Positions 24,600 through 32,662 of a stretch of 64,000 nucleotides of DNA are shown piece by piece. Positions within the stretch are counted from its first letter, which is position 1, and the number at the start of each line of letters is the position of its first letter. Source of the stretch: Verrucomicrobiota bacterium. GTDB lineage: Bacteria; Verrucomicrobiota; Verrucomicrobiia; Chthoniobacterales; UBA6821. The notes under the pieces are model-generated. The model searched no databases. It was not told where the DNA came from and saw only the letters and a program-made list of their open reading frames with translations. The position numbers and the translations under genes were made by a program. The stretch lies in contig JAIOPL010000026.1 of the NCBI GenBank assembly GCA_021413925.1, positions 62,001 through 126,000 on the forward strand, read 5' to 3'.

Positions 24600-24653
24600 C
24601 CTCGGGACCAAGGACTCGGTGGTGAATATCCCTTATATCCGCTTCATCCCTGT
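24600..24653. repeat. Second copy of the 1209-1263 repeat
   Basis: This 54-bp stretch shares the blocks CCTCGGGA, AAGGACTCGGTGGT and CTTCATCCCTGT with 1209-1263, in the same order. It lies in the 275-bp spacer before lpxI, where no gene was seen. It marks a dispersed intergenic repeat family. Confidence 0.6.
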
Positions 24654-24768
24654 TTTTCAGATTTCTGTCATGCCCGCTCAGAATTCTTCAGGGAAGCGCC
24701 GATAAGCAGATCCGAAAGCGTGTTTTTCTAGCTGTCTTGGAAATGACCTTCGGGTAACCTGATGGCTC

Positions 24769-25584
24769 GTGCAGAAGCCAGAGACACTCTTTCTCATCGC
24801 CGGCAACGGCTCCTACCCGCTGCTTGCAGTGAAGGGGGCGCGCGAGGCGGGCGTGGGCCGTGTGGTCGCAGCAGCCTTCGAGGGAGAAACGGATCCCGCG
24901 CTAGCCGGCTTTGTCGACGAGATCCACTGGATGCGCGTCGGCCAACTCGGCCGCCTGATCACTGCTGCCAAGAAAAGCGGAGCCACCGCCTCGATGATGG
25001 CGGGTCAGATCGCCCCCGGAAATCTCTTCGACCTGCGGCCCGATTTTCATGCACTGCTCCTGCTGGCCAAGCTGAAGGAACGCAATGCGGAGACCCTCTT
25101 CGGGGCCATCGCCGACGAACTCGAAAAAGCAGGTGTTCCTCTCCTCGTGGCCACCACCTTTCTGGAACAACACCTTGCCAATGAAGGCCTCATCGCGGGT
25201 CCGAAGCCCAAGGACCGAATCCTGGAGGATATTGCCTACGGCCTTGGTATCGCCAAGGAAGTGAGCCGCCTCGATATCGGCCAGACCGTTGTTGTGAAGA
25301 AGGGAACGGTCCTTGCCGTCGAGGGATTCGACGGAACCGACTCCACCATCCGCCGGGGAGGTGAACTCGGGAAAGGCGAGGCCGTCGTCGTGAAAGTCTC
25401 GAAGCCCCGTCAGGACATGCGCTTTGATGTTCCGGTCGTCGGCCCCCGCACACTGGAGACAGCCGCCGCCGCAGGAGTAGCAGCCATCGCGATGGAAGCG
25501 GGACGCACCCTCTTTCTCGACAAGGATCAAGTCGAGTCACTTGCCACCCAACACCACATCACCCTCTGGGGAATCACATCATGA
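24769..25584 (+). CDS. lpxI: UDP-2,3-diacylglucosamine diphosphatase LpxI
   Basis: A 271-residue enzyme of the LpxI (DUF1009) family that hydrolyses UDP-2,3-diacylglucosamine to lipid X and UMP in lipid A synthesis, replacing LpxH. The N-terminal domain shows LFLIAGNGSYPLLAVKGARE and IHWMRVGQLGRLITAAKKSG. The C-terminal catalytic domain has IGQTVVVKKGTVLAVEGFDG, TDSTIRRGG and MRFDVPVVGPRTLE with its conserved acidic and basic residues. The start is a GTG. The stop overlaps the next start by 4 bp, so lpxI, the Gfo/Idh gene and lpxB form one coupled operon. Confidence 0.93.
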   Translation: MQKPETLFLIAGNGSYPLLAVKGAREAGVGRVVAAAFEGETDPALAGFVDEIHWMRVGQLGRLITAAKKSGATASMMAGQIAPGNLFDLRPDFHALLLLAKLKERNAETLFGAIADELEKAGVPLLVATTFLEQHLANEGLIAGPKPKDRILEDIAYGLGIAKEVSRLDIGQTVVVKKGTVLAVEGFDGTDSTIRRGGELGKGEAVVVKVSKPRQDMRFDVPVVGPRTLETAAAAGVAAIAMEAGRTLFLDKDQVESLATQHHITLWGITS

Positions 25585-26531
25585 AGACTATTCGCGCCGG
25601 CGTCGTCGGCCCAGGCAGCATCGGCATCAACCACGCACGCATCTACAGCGAGCTTCCCGACTGCGAACTCGTAGCCATCTACGACGCCAGCCGGGCGAAC
25701 GCGGAAAAAGTCGCCTCCAAGTACGGCGGCAAGCCGTGCACCTCGCTTGAGGAATTTGCCGCACTCGTCGATGTCGCCTCCGTGGCGACCCCGACGGAAT
25801 CCCACCATGAGGTCGGCACCTTCCTCCTGAAGAAGGGAAAGCATCTCCTGATCGAGAAGCCGATCGCGACGAATACGGCCCAGGCCCTTGACCTTGCGGC
25901 CACCGCCACCACGAACAACTGCGTCCTGCAGGTGGGACACATTGAACGCTTCAATCCAGGTCTCGAGGCCCTCGAAAAGCAATTGGCTAATCCCCGATTT
26001 CTCGAGGTCACACGCCTCTCCCCCTATCCCAACCGGAGCATGGATATCGGGGTCGTCCTCGATGTCATGATCCACGATCTGGAAATCCTGCTCCACTTGG
26101 TACGCTCCCCGGTAGTCAGCGTCGATGCCGTTGGCATCGCCGTGCTCAGCAAGGGTGAGGACATTGCCAATGTCCGTATCCGCTTCGAGAACGGCTGCGT
26201 CGCGAACCTGACAGCCAGCCGCATCAGCCGGGACAAGGTGCGTAAGATCCGAATCTTCCAAGAGGATGCCTACCTCTCGCTCAACTACCAAAACCAGAGC
26301 GGATACATCCTCCGCCTCAAAGAAGGTGGCATCAAGCGCGAGCGGGTCAAAGTAGTCAAGGGAGAGCCCCTGCAGCGGGAACTCGCCGCCTTTGTCACCT
26401 GCGCCCGTGAGGGAATCCAACCCCGTGTCACGGGACGCGAGGCGGCGGCGGCCCTCGACTTGGCGATCCAAATCACGAAACAGATCGAGGAGGCCGATCC
26501 CCGCAAGAAATCGCCCTCTCTGCCTGCATGA
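25581..26531 (+). CDS. Gfo/Idh/MocA-family oxidoreductase of the lpx operon
   Basis: A 316-residue NAD(P)-dependent sugar dehydrogenase. The Rossmann start is AGVVGPGSIGINHARIYSEL, the family motif LIEKPIATN is present (near 90), and HIERFNPGLEALE and VLDVMIHDLEILLHLV give the catalytic region (Asp and His of MIHDL). Members placed between lpxI and lpxB may be GnnA-like UDP-GlcNAc 3-dehydrogenases that, with an aminotransferase GnnB, make the amino sugar for amide-linked lipid A. No gnnB is here. The 4-bp overlaps on both sides argue for a lipid A role; the exact substrate is inferred. Confidence 0.82.
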   Translation: MKTIRAGVVGPGSIGINHARIYSELPDCELVAIYDASRANAEKVASKYGGKPCTSLEEFAALVDVASVATPTESHHEVGTFLLKKGKHLLIEKPIATNTAQALDLAATATTNNCVLQVGHIERFNPGLEALEKQLANPRFLEVTRLSPYPNRSMDIGVVLDVMIHDLEILLHLVRSPVVSVDAVGIAVLSKGEDIANVRIRFENGCVANLTASRISRDKVRKIRIFQEDAYLSLNYQNQSGYILRLKEGGIKRERVKVVKGEPLQRELAAFVTCAREGIQPRVTGREAAAALDLAIQITKQIEEADPRKKSPSLPA

Positions 26532-27691
26532 GCACGTCGGGTCGCCATCTCGCGATCATCGCCGGAGAGGCCAGCGGCGACACGCACGGCACCGCGCTGA
26601 TGCGCTCGCTCCGGGAGCAGGATCCGACGCTTCTCTTTACCGGCAAGGGCGGCCCCAAAATGACTGGTGAAGCCCTCTCCTCCGGCGGCACCTTGGATAA
26701 CTGGATCGCCGAGGCAGGAGTCCTGGGACTCTGGGATGTGCTGCGCCACTACGGATATTTCAAAAAGAAATTTGCGGAACTGCTCGACAAACTCGCGACC
26801 GACCCGCCCGAGGCGGTGATCCTTGTCGATTACCCCGGCTTCAATGTCCGCCTAGCCAAGGCGATCCGGAAAAGGAAGATCCCCACCCGTATCATCTACT
26901 ACATCAGTCCGCAGGTCTGGGCCTGGAACCGTCGTCGCATTCCCGAGATGGCACGCGCACTCGATCTGATGATCTGCATCTTCCCCTTCGAGCAGCAGAT
27001 CTACGAATCCTCGGGTCTCCCCACCATCTTCGCCGGTCACCCCATGGTCGGGGAACTGCATGCCGTTCCCACCTCGGAGCGCGACGCAACCCTGATTGGT
27101 CTCTTTCCTGGAAGCCGCGAACGCGAAGTTCGCAAGATCTTCCCAGCCATGCTGGGCGCGGCGAAACTTATCTTGAGATCTCGGCCTGAGATCAGGATCG
27201 AGGCGGCAGCGGCGACCGCGACCCATGCGGAACTCATGCAGGCAATGGCACGCGAGCAGAACCTGCAGATCACCATCTCCTCGGGCAACTCCAAGGATCT
27301 GATGCGCCATGCCGCAGCAGGCTTGGTATGCTCTGGAACCGCAACGCTTGAGGCCGCCTGCCTTGGCCTTCCCTATGCTCTGGTCTACAGGGTCGCCACG
27401 CTCACTTACGAGGTTGGCATCCGTGTCATCCGGATCCCGTATCTGGGCATCGTCAATATCCTAGCCAACCGCCCGGTGGTCCGGGAATTTATCCAGCACG
27501 ATGCCACTCCGGCAGCCCTGGCCGACGAGGCGCTCCGCCTGCTCAATAGCACCGAGGCTCGGGAACGACTTGCCGCGGATCTTTCCTCTGTCGTGAACTC
27601 ATTGGGAAGACGTGGCGACCTCTCCGCCTCCGAAAGAGCCGCTCATGCCGTGCTTGAATGTCTGGAAAAGCCGGCGAGACAGCCTCATTAA
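26528..27691 (+). CDS. lpxB: Lipid-A-disaccharide synthase
   Basis: A 387-residue GT19 enzyme that joins lipid X to UDP-diacylglucosamine. LAIIAGEASGDTHGTALMRS is the signature opening; LVDYPGFNVRLAKAIRKRKI, YYISPQVWAWNRRRIPEMAR and FAGHPMVGEL follow, and LFPGSREREVRKIFPAMLGA is the donor loop. SGTATLEAACLGLPYALVYR is also typical. Length and motif order are complete. It overlaps the Gfo/Idh stop by 4 bp. Confidence 0.96.
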   Translation: MSTSGRHLAIIAGEASGDTHGTALMRSLREQDPTLLFTGKGGPKMTGEALSSGGTLDNWIAEAGVLGLWDVLRHYGYFKKKFAELLDKLATDPPEAVILVDYPGFNVRLAKAIRKRKIPTRIIYYISPQVWAWNRRRIPEMARALDLMICIFPFEQQIYESSGLPTIFAGHPMVGELHAVPTSERDATLIGLFPGSREREVRKIFPAMLGAAKLILRSRPEIRIEAAAATATHAELMQAMAREQNLQITISSGNSKDLMRHAAAGLVCSGTATLEAACLGLPYALVYRVATLTYEVGIRVIRIPYLGIVNILANRPVVREFIQHDATPAALADEALRLLNSTEARERLAADLSSVVNSLGRRGDLSASERAAHAVLECLEKPARQPH

Positions 27692-27697
27692 GGAGTC

Positions 27698-28210
27698 ATG
27701 TCATTCCCTAAAGAACATTTGGAGTCGCTCTGGGCTCCCTGGCGTGTCGAATACTTCAGCCGGGAGCGCGCCAGTGGGGAGGACTTCCTTGCAGAGGCCG
27801 CATCCACAGACGATGACGCAGCCCACTTCGTGGTCTGCCGTCGGAAGAATGCCTTTTTGATCCTGAACAAATACCCCTACGCCTCCGGTCACCTCATGGT
27901 GGTCCCGTATAAAAGAACCGGGCGGATGGAGGACCTCTCCGCAGAGGAGGCCCTCGATGTCTGGAACCTCGCCAGCCATGCCCAGCATCTCCTGCGTGAA
28001 GTCACAAAGGCCGAAGGGTTTAACGTGGGGTTCAATATAGGCACCGCTGGAGGTGCAGGCTTTGAGGAGCACCTGCATCTGCATATCGTTCCCCGCTGGA
28101 GCGGAGATCAGAACTTCATGCCGATGCTGACCGGCACGCGGATCATCCCCGAAGGACTACAACCACTCTACGACCGCCTCGTTGCTGCAGACAGAAACTC
28201 ACAGGGTTGA
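27698..28210 (+). CDS. HIT-family hydrolase
   Basis: A 170-residue histidine-triad nucleotide hydrolase. The triad is HLHLHIVPRW (His 125, 127, 129). The region LWAPWRVEYFSRER at the N-terminus and NKYPYASGHLMVVPYKR are typical of the HIT proteins related to diadenosine tetraphosphate phosphorylases. The natural substrate may be Ap4A or another nucleoside phosphoramidate. It starts six bases after lpxB, so it is the last gene of that operon, with no known link to lipid A. Confidence 0.88.
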   Translation: MSFPKEHLESLWAPWRVEYFSRERASGEDFLAEAASTDDDAAHFVVCRRKNAFLILNKYPYASGHLMVVPYKRTGRMEDLSAEEALDVWNLASHAQHLLREVTKAEGFNVGFNIGTAGGAGFEEHLHLHIVPRWSGDQNFMPMLTGTRIIPEGLQPLYDRLVAADRNSQG

Positions 28211-28637
28211 AGAGGATGAAGGCTTTTAGGATACATCCGAGGGAATGACTCGCGCAGAGGCGCGGAGGCGCAGAGGAAAAGACAAAGGATTGGGTCCGGA
28301 GAAGACTGTCACCGATGTCTCCAAAGATACGTTGCTATGAGTCATAAAAACTCTGCGCCTTTGCGTCTTTGCGCGAGATTTCTTCCCTTGTAAATGCGTT
28401 ATATAAAACCGAAACCGCTCTAGGACACAGCCTGCAGACAAACTCGCGCAGAGATTTTAGATGCGGTGTTAGGCGCGTGAGCGACGCTGTAGTTTTCCTA
28501 CAGCAAGCGAGTAGCAACAATACAACGCGCTAAAAACCTGCGACTGGCGGGAGTAGGTTGGACTGCCGAAGGCAGCCCCCCATTTCTTTGGGGGGGGCGA
28601 GCGGCGTGGGCACGCCTGAGTTCAATCCCTGCGTCTC
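28211..28637. other. 427-bp spacer between HIT and glmS genes
   Basis: No gene is apparent. The spacer contains the inverted-repeat element at 28249-28376, a further half-copy of its arm (near 28442-28453), a CTGCC/GGCAG hairpin (28563-28575) and a C6/G8 hairpin just after it (28576-28597). The last two lie 40-75 bp beyond the glmS stop on the minus strand and may aid 3' end formation, but there is no T-run. Confidence 0.45.
28249..28376. repeat. Inverted-repeat element with CGCAGAG arms
   Basis: The left arm (28249-28276) and right arm (28351-28376) are inverted copies built on GCGCAGAGGCGC-type sequence; the centre of about 75 bp is unrelated between copies. A second element of the same kind is at 34471-34652. 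The arms would form a long hairpin in RNA or DNA. No open reading frame is contained. Confidence 0.65.
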
Positions 28638-30488
28638 TTATTCGACGGTGACGCTTTTGGCCAGATTCCGCGGCTTGTCGACGTCACAACCGAGCTCCAC
28701 CGCGATGTGGTAGGCGAAGAACTGAAGGACGATCGATGTCAGGATCGGGGTCAAGATCTCAGGAGCATCTGGGATCAAGATGACGTCGTCGCAGACGAGC
28801 GAGAGTTGTTCCCCCTTACCCTCGGTTCCGATGGCGATGACTGGACCGCCGCGGGCCTTGACCTCCTCGATGTTGCTGAGGTTCTTCTGAAAAACAGCAT
28901 CATGCGGTGCGATCACCACGGAAGGGGTCTCGGGATTAACCAGGGCGATCACCCCGTGCTTCAGCTCCGCACTTGGGTAGCCCATGGCGGCGATATAGCT
29001 GATTTCCTTGAGCTTCAGGGCGCCCTCCATGGCCACGGGATAGTTGTACTGTCGGCCCATGAAGAGCATCACCTTCGACTGGGCATAGCGCTTCGCAATC
29101 TTGGCGATCTCAGGCTCAAGCTGGAGAACTTTCTCGATCTGACCGGGAAGGGCTTCGAGTTCGGTGATGATGCGGCTGCCGGCGGAGCTGGAGAGGTTGC
29201 GGATACGACCGAGGAGCAGAGCGATGAGGGTGAGAATCGTGACCTGTGAGGTGAAGGATTTGGTTGCGGCCACTCCGATCTCGGGACCGGCATGCATGTA
29301 GACGCCGCCGTCACTTTCCCTTGCAATGGTGCTCGCCACGTTGTTGCAGATGCCGAGGGTTCGGTGGCCCTTTCGCTTGCTCTCACGCAGGGCGGCCAGG
29401 GTGTCCGCGGTCTCACCGCTCTGACTTAAGACAAAGACCAGGGTGTCCTTGGTCATGGGGAGGTTCCGATAGCGGAACTCGCTGGCGTACTCGCACTCGG
29501 TCGGGATCTGGGCCAGGCTCTCAATAAGGTATTCGCCGACCATGGCGGCATGGAAGGCGGTGCCGCAGCCAGTCAGCACGATCCTCTCGACCGTGCGGAG
29601 CTCAGCATTGGACATGTTGAGTCCGCCCAGCTTGGCGGTGGCCTCTTCATGAGAGAGACGCCCACGCATGGCGTCGGCGACGGTGCGGACCTGCTCGTGG
29701 ATCTCCTTGAGCATGTAGTGAGGGTAGTCCCCCTTGCCCACATCCTCTTCGGCCGTCTCGACCGTGGTGACGTTGTAGTCGGCTCCATTTCCCTGGACCG
29801 TGGAGAGGGTGAATCCCTCTCTGTTAAGGACGGCTATCTCGTAGTCGTTCAGATAGACAACATCGTGGGTGTGGCCGACGATGGCGCTGACATCGCTGGC
29901 CAGGAAATACTCCCCCTTGCCAATACCAAGAACCAGAGGACTGCCACGGCGCGCCCCGATAAGGACTCCGGGAAGATCCGCATGCACGATGGCTATCCCG
30001 TAAGTGCCGGCAACCTGACCAAGGGCTTCACACAGCGCGGAAACAAGGGCTCCCTGGGTACGCTCGGCGGAACGGTCAAAGGCACGGCCGATAAGATGCG
30101 CCAGAACCTCGGTGTCGGTCTGGGACTGAAACTGATGCCCTTCCTCCTCGAGCTGTGTGCGCAGAGCGGCATAGTTTTCGATGACGCCGTTGTGAACCAG
30201 AGCTAGCTTGCCGGAACGATCGAAGTGCGGGTGGGCATTCTCGCGGGTGACCTTACCATGGGTGGCCCAACGGGTATGGCTGATGCCGGTGGAGCCTCCG
30301 ATCGGGTTGAGAGCGATAGCCTTGCAGAGATCATCGATGCGTCCCACCTCCTTGCGGACAGAGATAATCCCCTCCTCTAGGGTAGCCACACCGGCGGAGT
30401 CGTAGCCCCGGTACTCCAAGCGACGAAGCCCCTCTAGAAGGATAGGGACCGCCTCAGCACGACCGACATAGCCTACGATTCCGCACAT
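28638..30488 (-). CDS. glmS: Glutamine-fructose-6-phosphate aminotransferase (isomerizing)
   Basis: A 616-residue enzyme that makes glucosamine-6-phosphate for peptidoglycan and LPS. It opens with CGIVGYVG, whose Cys is the glutaminase nucleophile after Met removal, followed by RRLEYRGYDSAGVATL, HTRWATHGKVTRENAHPH and the rest of the Ntn domain. Two SIS domains hold TGCGTAFHAAMVGEYLIE, SQSGETADTLAALRESK, and later MEGALKLKEISYIAAMGYPS. The C-terminus is the invariant KPRNLAKSVTVE. There is no sign of a glmS ribozyme upstream. Confidence 0.97.
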   Translation of the reverse strand: MCGIVGYVGRAEAVPILLEGLRRLEYRGYDSAGVATLEEGIISVRKEVGRIDDLCKAIALNPIGGSTGISHTRWATHGKVTRENAHPHFDRSGKLALVHNGVIENYAALRTQLEEEGHQFQSQTDTEVLAHLIGRAFDRSAERTQGALVSALCEALGQVAGTYGIAIVHADLPGVLIGARRGSPLVLGIGKGEYFLASDVSAIVGHTHDVVYLNDYEIAVLNREGFTLSTVQGNGADYNVTTVETAEEDVGKGDYPHYMLKEIHEQVRTVADAMRGRLSHEEATAKLGGLNMSNAELRTVERIVLTGCGTAFHAAMVGEYLIESLAQIPTECEYASEFRYRNLPMTKDTLVFVLSQSGETADTLAALRESKRKGHRTLGICNNVASTIARESDGGVYMHAGPEIGVAATKSFTSQVTILTLIALLLGRIRNLSSSAGSRIITELEALPGQIEKVLQLEPEIAKIAKRYAQSKVMLFMGRQYNYPVAMEGALKLKEISYIAAMGYPSAELKHGVIALVNPETPSVVIAPHDAVFQKNLSNIEEVKARGGPVIAIGTEGKGEQLSLVCDDVILIPDAPEILTPILTSIVLQFFAYHIAVELGCDVDKPRNLAKSVTVE

Positions 30489-30612
30489 AAGATTTTGATT
30501 TGATTCCCGTTACCTTCGGTCGGAGATATTTCGGTTGATTTAAGAGAATGACAAACAGGCATAGTCTTCGCAAGATGCTTCCGTCTTCCCCAATTCATCT
30601 ATCCTCAAGAGT

Positions 30613-31908
30613 ATGCAAACCAAGCATGTCATCGCCCCAGCGACCCGCACCCTGGCCATCATTATGGGTGGAGGAGCCGGAACGCGTCTCTTCCCGCTCA
30701 CCAAGGACCGAGCAAAACCGGCGGTGCCTATCGGCGGAAAATACCGTCTGGTCGATGTGCCGATCAGCAACTGCCTGAACTCCGGCATCCGCGGCATCTA
30801 CGTCCTGACTCAGTTCAACAGCACGTCCCTCCATCGCCACATCAACGCGAGTTACAAGTTCGACAATTTCTCTCCAAGCTTTGTCGAGATCCTTGCGGCG
30901 CAGCAGACCCCTGAGGGATCGACCTGGTACCAAGGAACTGCCGATGCGGTCCGCCAGAATCTCCGCACCTTCATGGAGGGGAATTACGACTATTTCATCA
31001 TCCTCTCAGGGGATCAGCTCTACCGCATGGATTACCGTGACGTCCTCCAGCAGCACATTGCAGGCGGGGCGGATCTCACGATCGCCTGCATTCCGGTGAA
31101 TCGCGAGGCGGCCATGGGATTCGGCATCATGGAGACTGATTCGGAACAGCGGATCACTCGCTTTGTGGAGAAGCCTACGGATCCCCTTATCCTTGAGGAG
31201 CTACGGATGAAGCCTCAAGTCCTCTGCGAACTCCATGAACCTGAGAATCAGGATCTCTACCTGGCCAACATGGGGATCTATATCTTCAACCGCCAGGTGC
31301 TGGCCGAGTGCCTCGACAATACGATGGATGATTTTGGGAAGAATATCATCCCGGCAACAATCGGCTCAAGGAATGTCCAGGCCTATGTCTTCCGCGGCTA
31401 TTGGGAAGATATCGGAACGATCCGCTCCTTCTTCGACGCCAACCTCAATCTCTGCGATCCCGCGCCTGTATATAATTTTTACGCCCCCGGCGCGCCGATC
31501 TACACGCAGTCGCGATTCCTGCCTGCCAGCGTGATCGAGGAAACGGTCGTTAACCGCGCCATCATCTCGGATGGATGCCAGATCCACTCAGCGCGTCTGG
31601 AGCGTTGCATTCTCGGAATCCGCAGCCTGATCAAACCAGGATCACGGCTAAAGAACACCATCGTGATGGGCGCCGATTTCTACGAATCCGACAAGGGAGG
31701 CACTCCGGCGGGTGAGATTCCGATCGGCATCGGCAGGGATTGCCTCATTGAAGATGCGATCATTGATAAGAACGCGCGGATCGGCGACGGCGTGGTGATT
31801 ACTCCCCACGACAAGGATGCTAACTCCGAAGGCCCGGGATACTATATCCGGGATGGCATTGTGGTTATCCCCAAGAATGCAGTCATTCCTGCAGGAACCC
31901 GCATCTGA
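30613..31908 (+). CDS. glgC: Glucose-1-phosphate adenylyltransferase
   Basis: A 431-residue ADP-glucose pyrophosphorylase for glycogen synthesis. The N-terminal [20 protein letters not shown] is the nucleotide loop, [20 protein letters not shown] and [13 protein letters not shown] are typical of GlgC, and [15 protein letters not shown] binds metal. FVEKPTDP carries the substrate Lys, and the C-terminal left-handed beta-helix carries [16 protein letters not shown] and the allosteric region. The long tail with VVITPHDKD is as in plant and cyanobacterial homologues. It stands alone with no other glg genes in the window. It is divergent from glmS. Confidence 0.96.
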   Translation: MQTKHVIAPATRTLAIIMGGGAGTRLFPLTKDRAKPAVPIGGKYRLVDVPISNCLNSGIRGIYVLTQFNSTSLHRHINASYKFDNFSPSFVEILAAQQTPEGSTWYQGTADAVRQNLRTFMEGNYDYFIILSGDQLYRMDYRDVLQQHIAGGADLTIACIPVNREAAMGFGIMETDSEQRITRFVEKPTDPLILEELRMKPQVLCELHEPENQDLYLANMGIYIFNRQVLAECLDNTMDDFGKNIIPATIGSRNVQAYVFRGYWEDIGTIRSFFDANLNLCDPAPVYNFYAPGAPIYTQSRFLPASVIEETVVNRAIISDGCQIHSARLERCILGIRSLIKPGSRLKNTIVMGADFYESDKGGTPAGEIPIGIGRDCLIEDAIIDKNARIGDGVVITPHDKDANSEGPGYYIRDGIVVIPKNAVIPAGTRI

Positions 31909-31932
31909 GGGTTTTTCCGTTCCATCCTTTCC

Positions 31933-32547
31933 ATGAAGAGAATCCTTAGAGCCCTTAAAATCCTTCCACTGCTTGGCATTCTTCTGCCGCTGGCGGGGTG
32001 CCTCTACGACAACCCTCCCACAGGCCCATCCCGAAGCATCGACACCTGGCTGGTCGGACAGTGGCAGACCAAGGCGAAAGCCGGGCATTCTTATTCCGCA
32101 ATCGTGGCCCCGACAACCGCCTCGGATCATTACCGCGTGACCTTCTCAAGACCCGGCAGCAGCGCTCAGGAGTTCGACGCCTGGATCAGCAGGGTGGACG
32201 GATTCTCTATTCTGGTTCTCAAGTCACTCGATGGGATGGGCGCTAGAGGAGTGGGAGGTGCTGGAAAATATCTCCTTTGCCATTACGAGCTACTGGCTCC
32301 CGGCACTCCACCTCCCGGCGGCATCGGCGCAGAACGCATCCGTCTGAGCGAACTCCAGCTCGACGAGTCAACCCGCACGCTCGATTCCTTCAAACTCCGA
32401 GCCGCCATCCGCACCGCCCTGAAAGAAGGCACTCTCCTCGCCCCCTTTGACACGGTGGCGGAGCGCAAGGGAAAGCTGGAAGCGATCCCTGGCAGCCTCA
32501 TCTGGACCAAGACCGGAAGCGTGACCCTGAATGGGGAGACGTTCTAA
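31933..32547 (+). CDS. Putative lipoprotein, unrecognised
   Basis: A 204-residue protein with a lipoprotein signal (KILPLLGILLPLAGC, Cys23). The mature part has STWLV-type start DTWLVGQWQTKAKAG and mixed beta-like sequence with ISRVDGFSILVLKSLDG and the later LGEGTLLAPFD-like stretch; the whole resembles small lipocalin-like or DUF-type lipoproteins but I cannot name the family. It follows glgC by 24 bp on the same strand, probably as part of the same transcript, with no clear functional tie. Confidence 0.7.
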   Translation: MKRILRALKILPLLGILLPLAGCLYDNPPTGPSRSIDTWLVGQWQTKAKAGHSYSAIVAPTTASDHYRVTFSRPGSSAQEFDAWISRVDGFSILVLKSLDGMGARGVGGAGKYLLCHYELLAPGTPPPGGIGAERIRLSELQLDESTRTLDSFKLRAAIRTALKEGTLLAPFDTVAERKGKLEAIPGSLIWTKTGSVTLNGETF

Positions 32548-32554
32548 GTAGTGC

Positions 32555-32661
32555 GAATGTGGGAAGGTGGGAAAGTGGGACAGCTTAATTTGATGCTTCC
32601 GGTCGACTCATTGAATTCCACCTTCTAACATTCATACTTTTTCACCTTTTACTTCTACCAT
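32555..32661. repeat. Purine/pyrimidine-rich imperfect inverted repeat before glycyl-tRNA synthetase
   Basis: The spacer before the glycyl-tRNA synthetase gene has a purine-rich left part (GTGCGAATGTGGGAAGGTGG) and a pyrimidine-rich right part with CCTTCTAACATTCATAC and CACCTTTTAC. These are loosely inverted. This may be a small degenerate member of the intergenic hairpin elements seen elsewhere in the window. Confidence 0.3.
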
Positions 32662-32662
32662 C

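Noticed and set aside
30489-30612. Possible glmS ribozyme upstream of glmS
   Set aside because: The 124-bp divergent spacer shows no ribozyme core; not supported.
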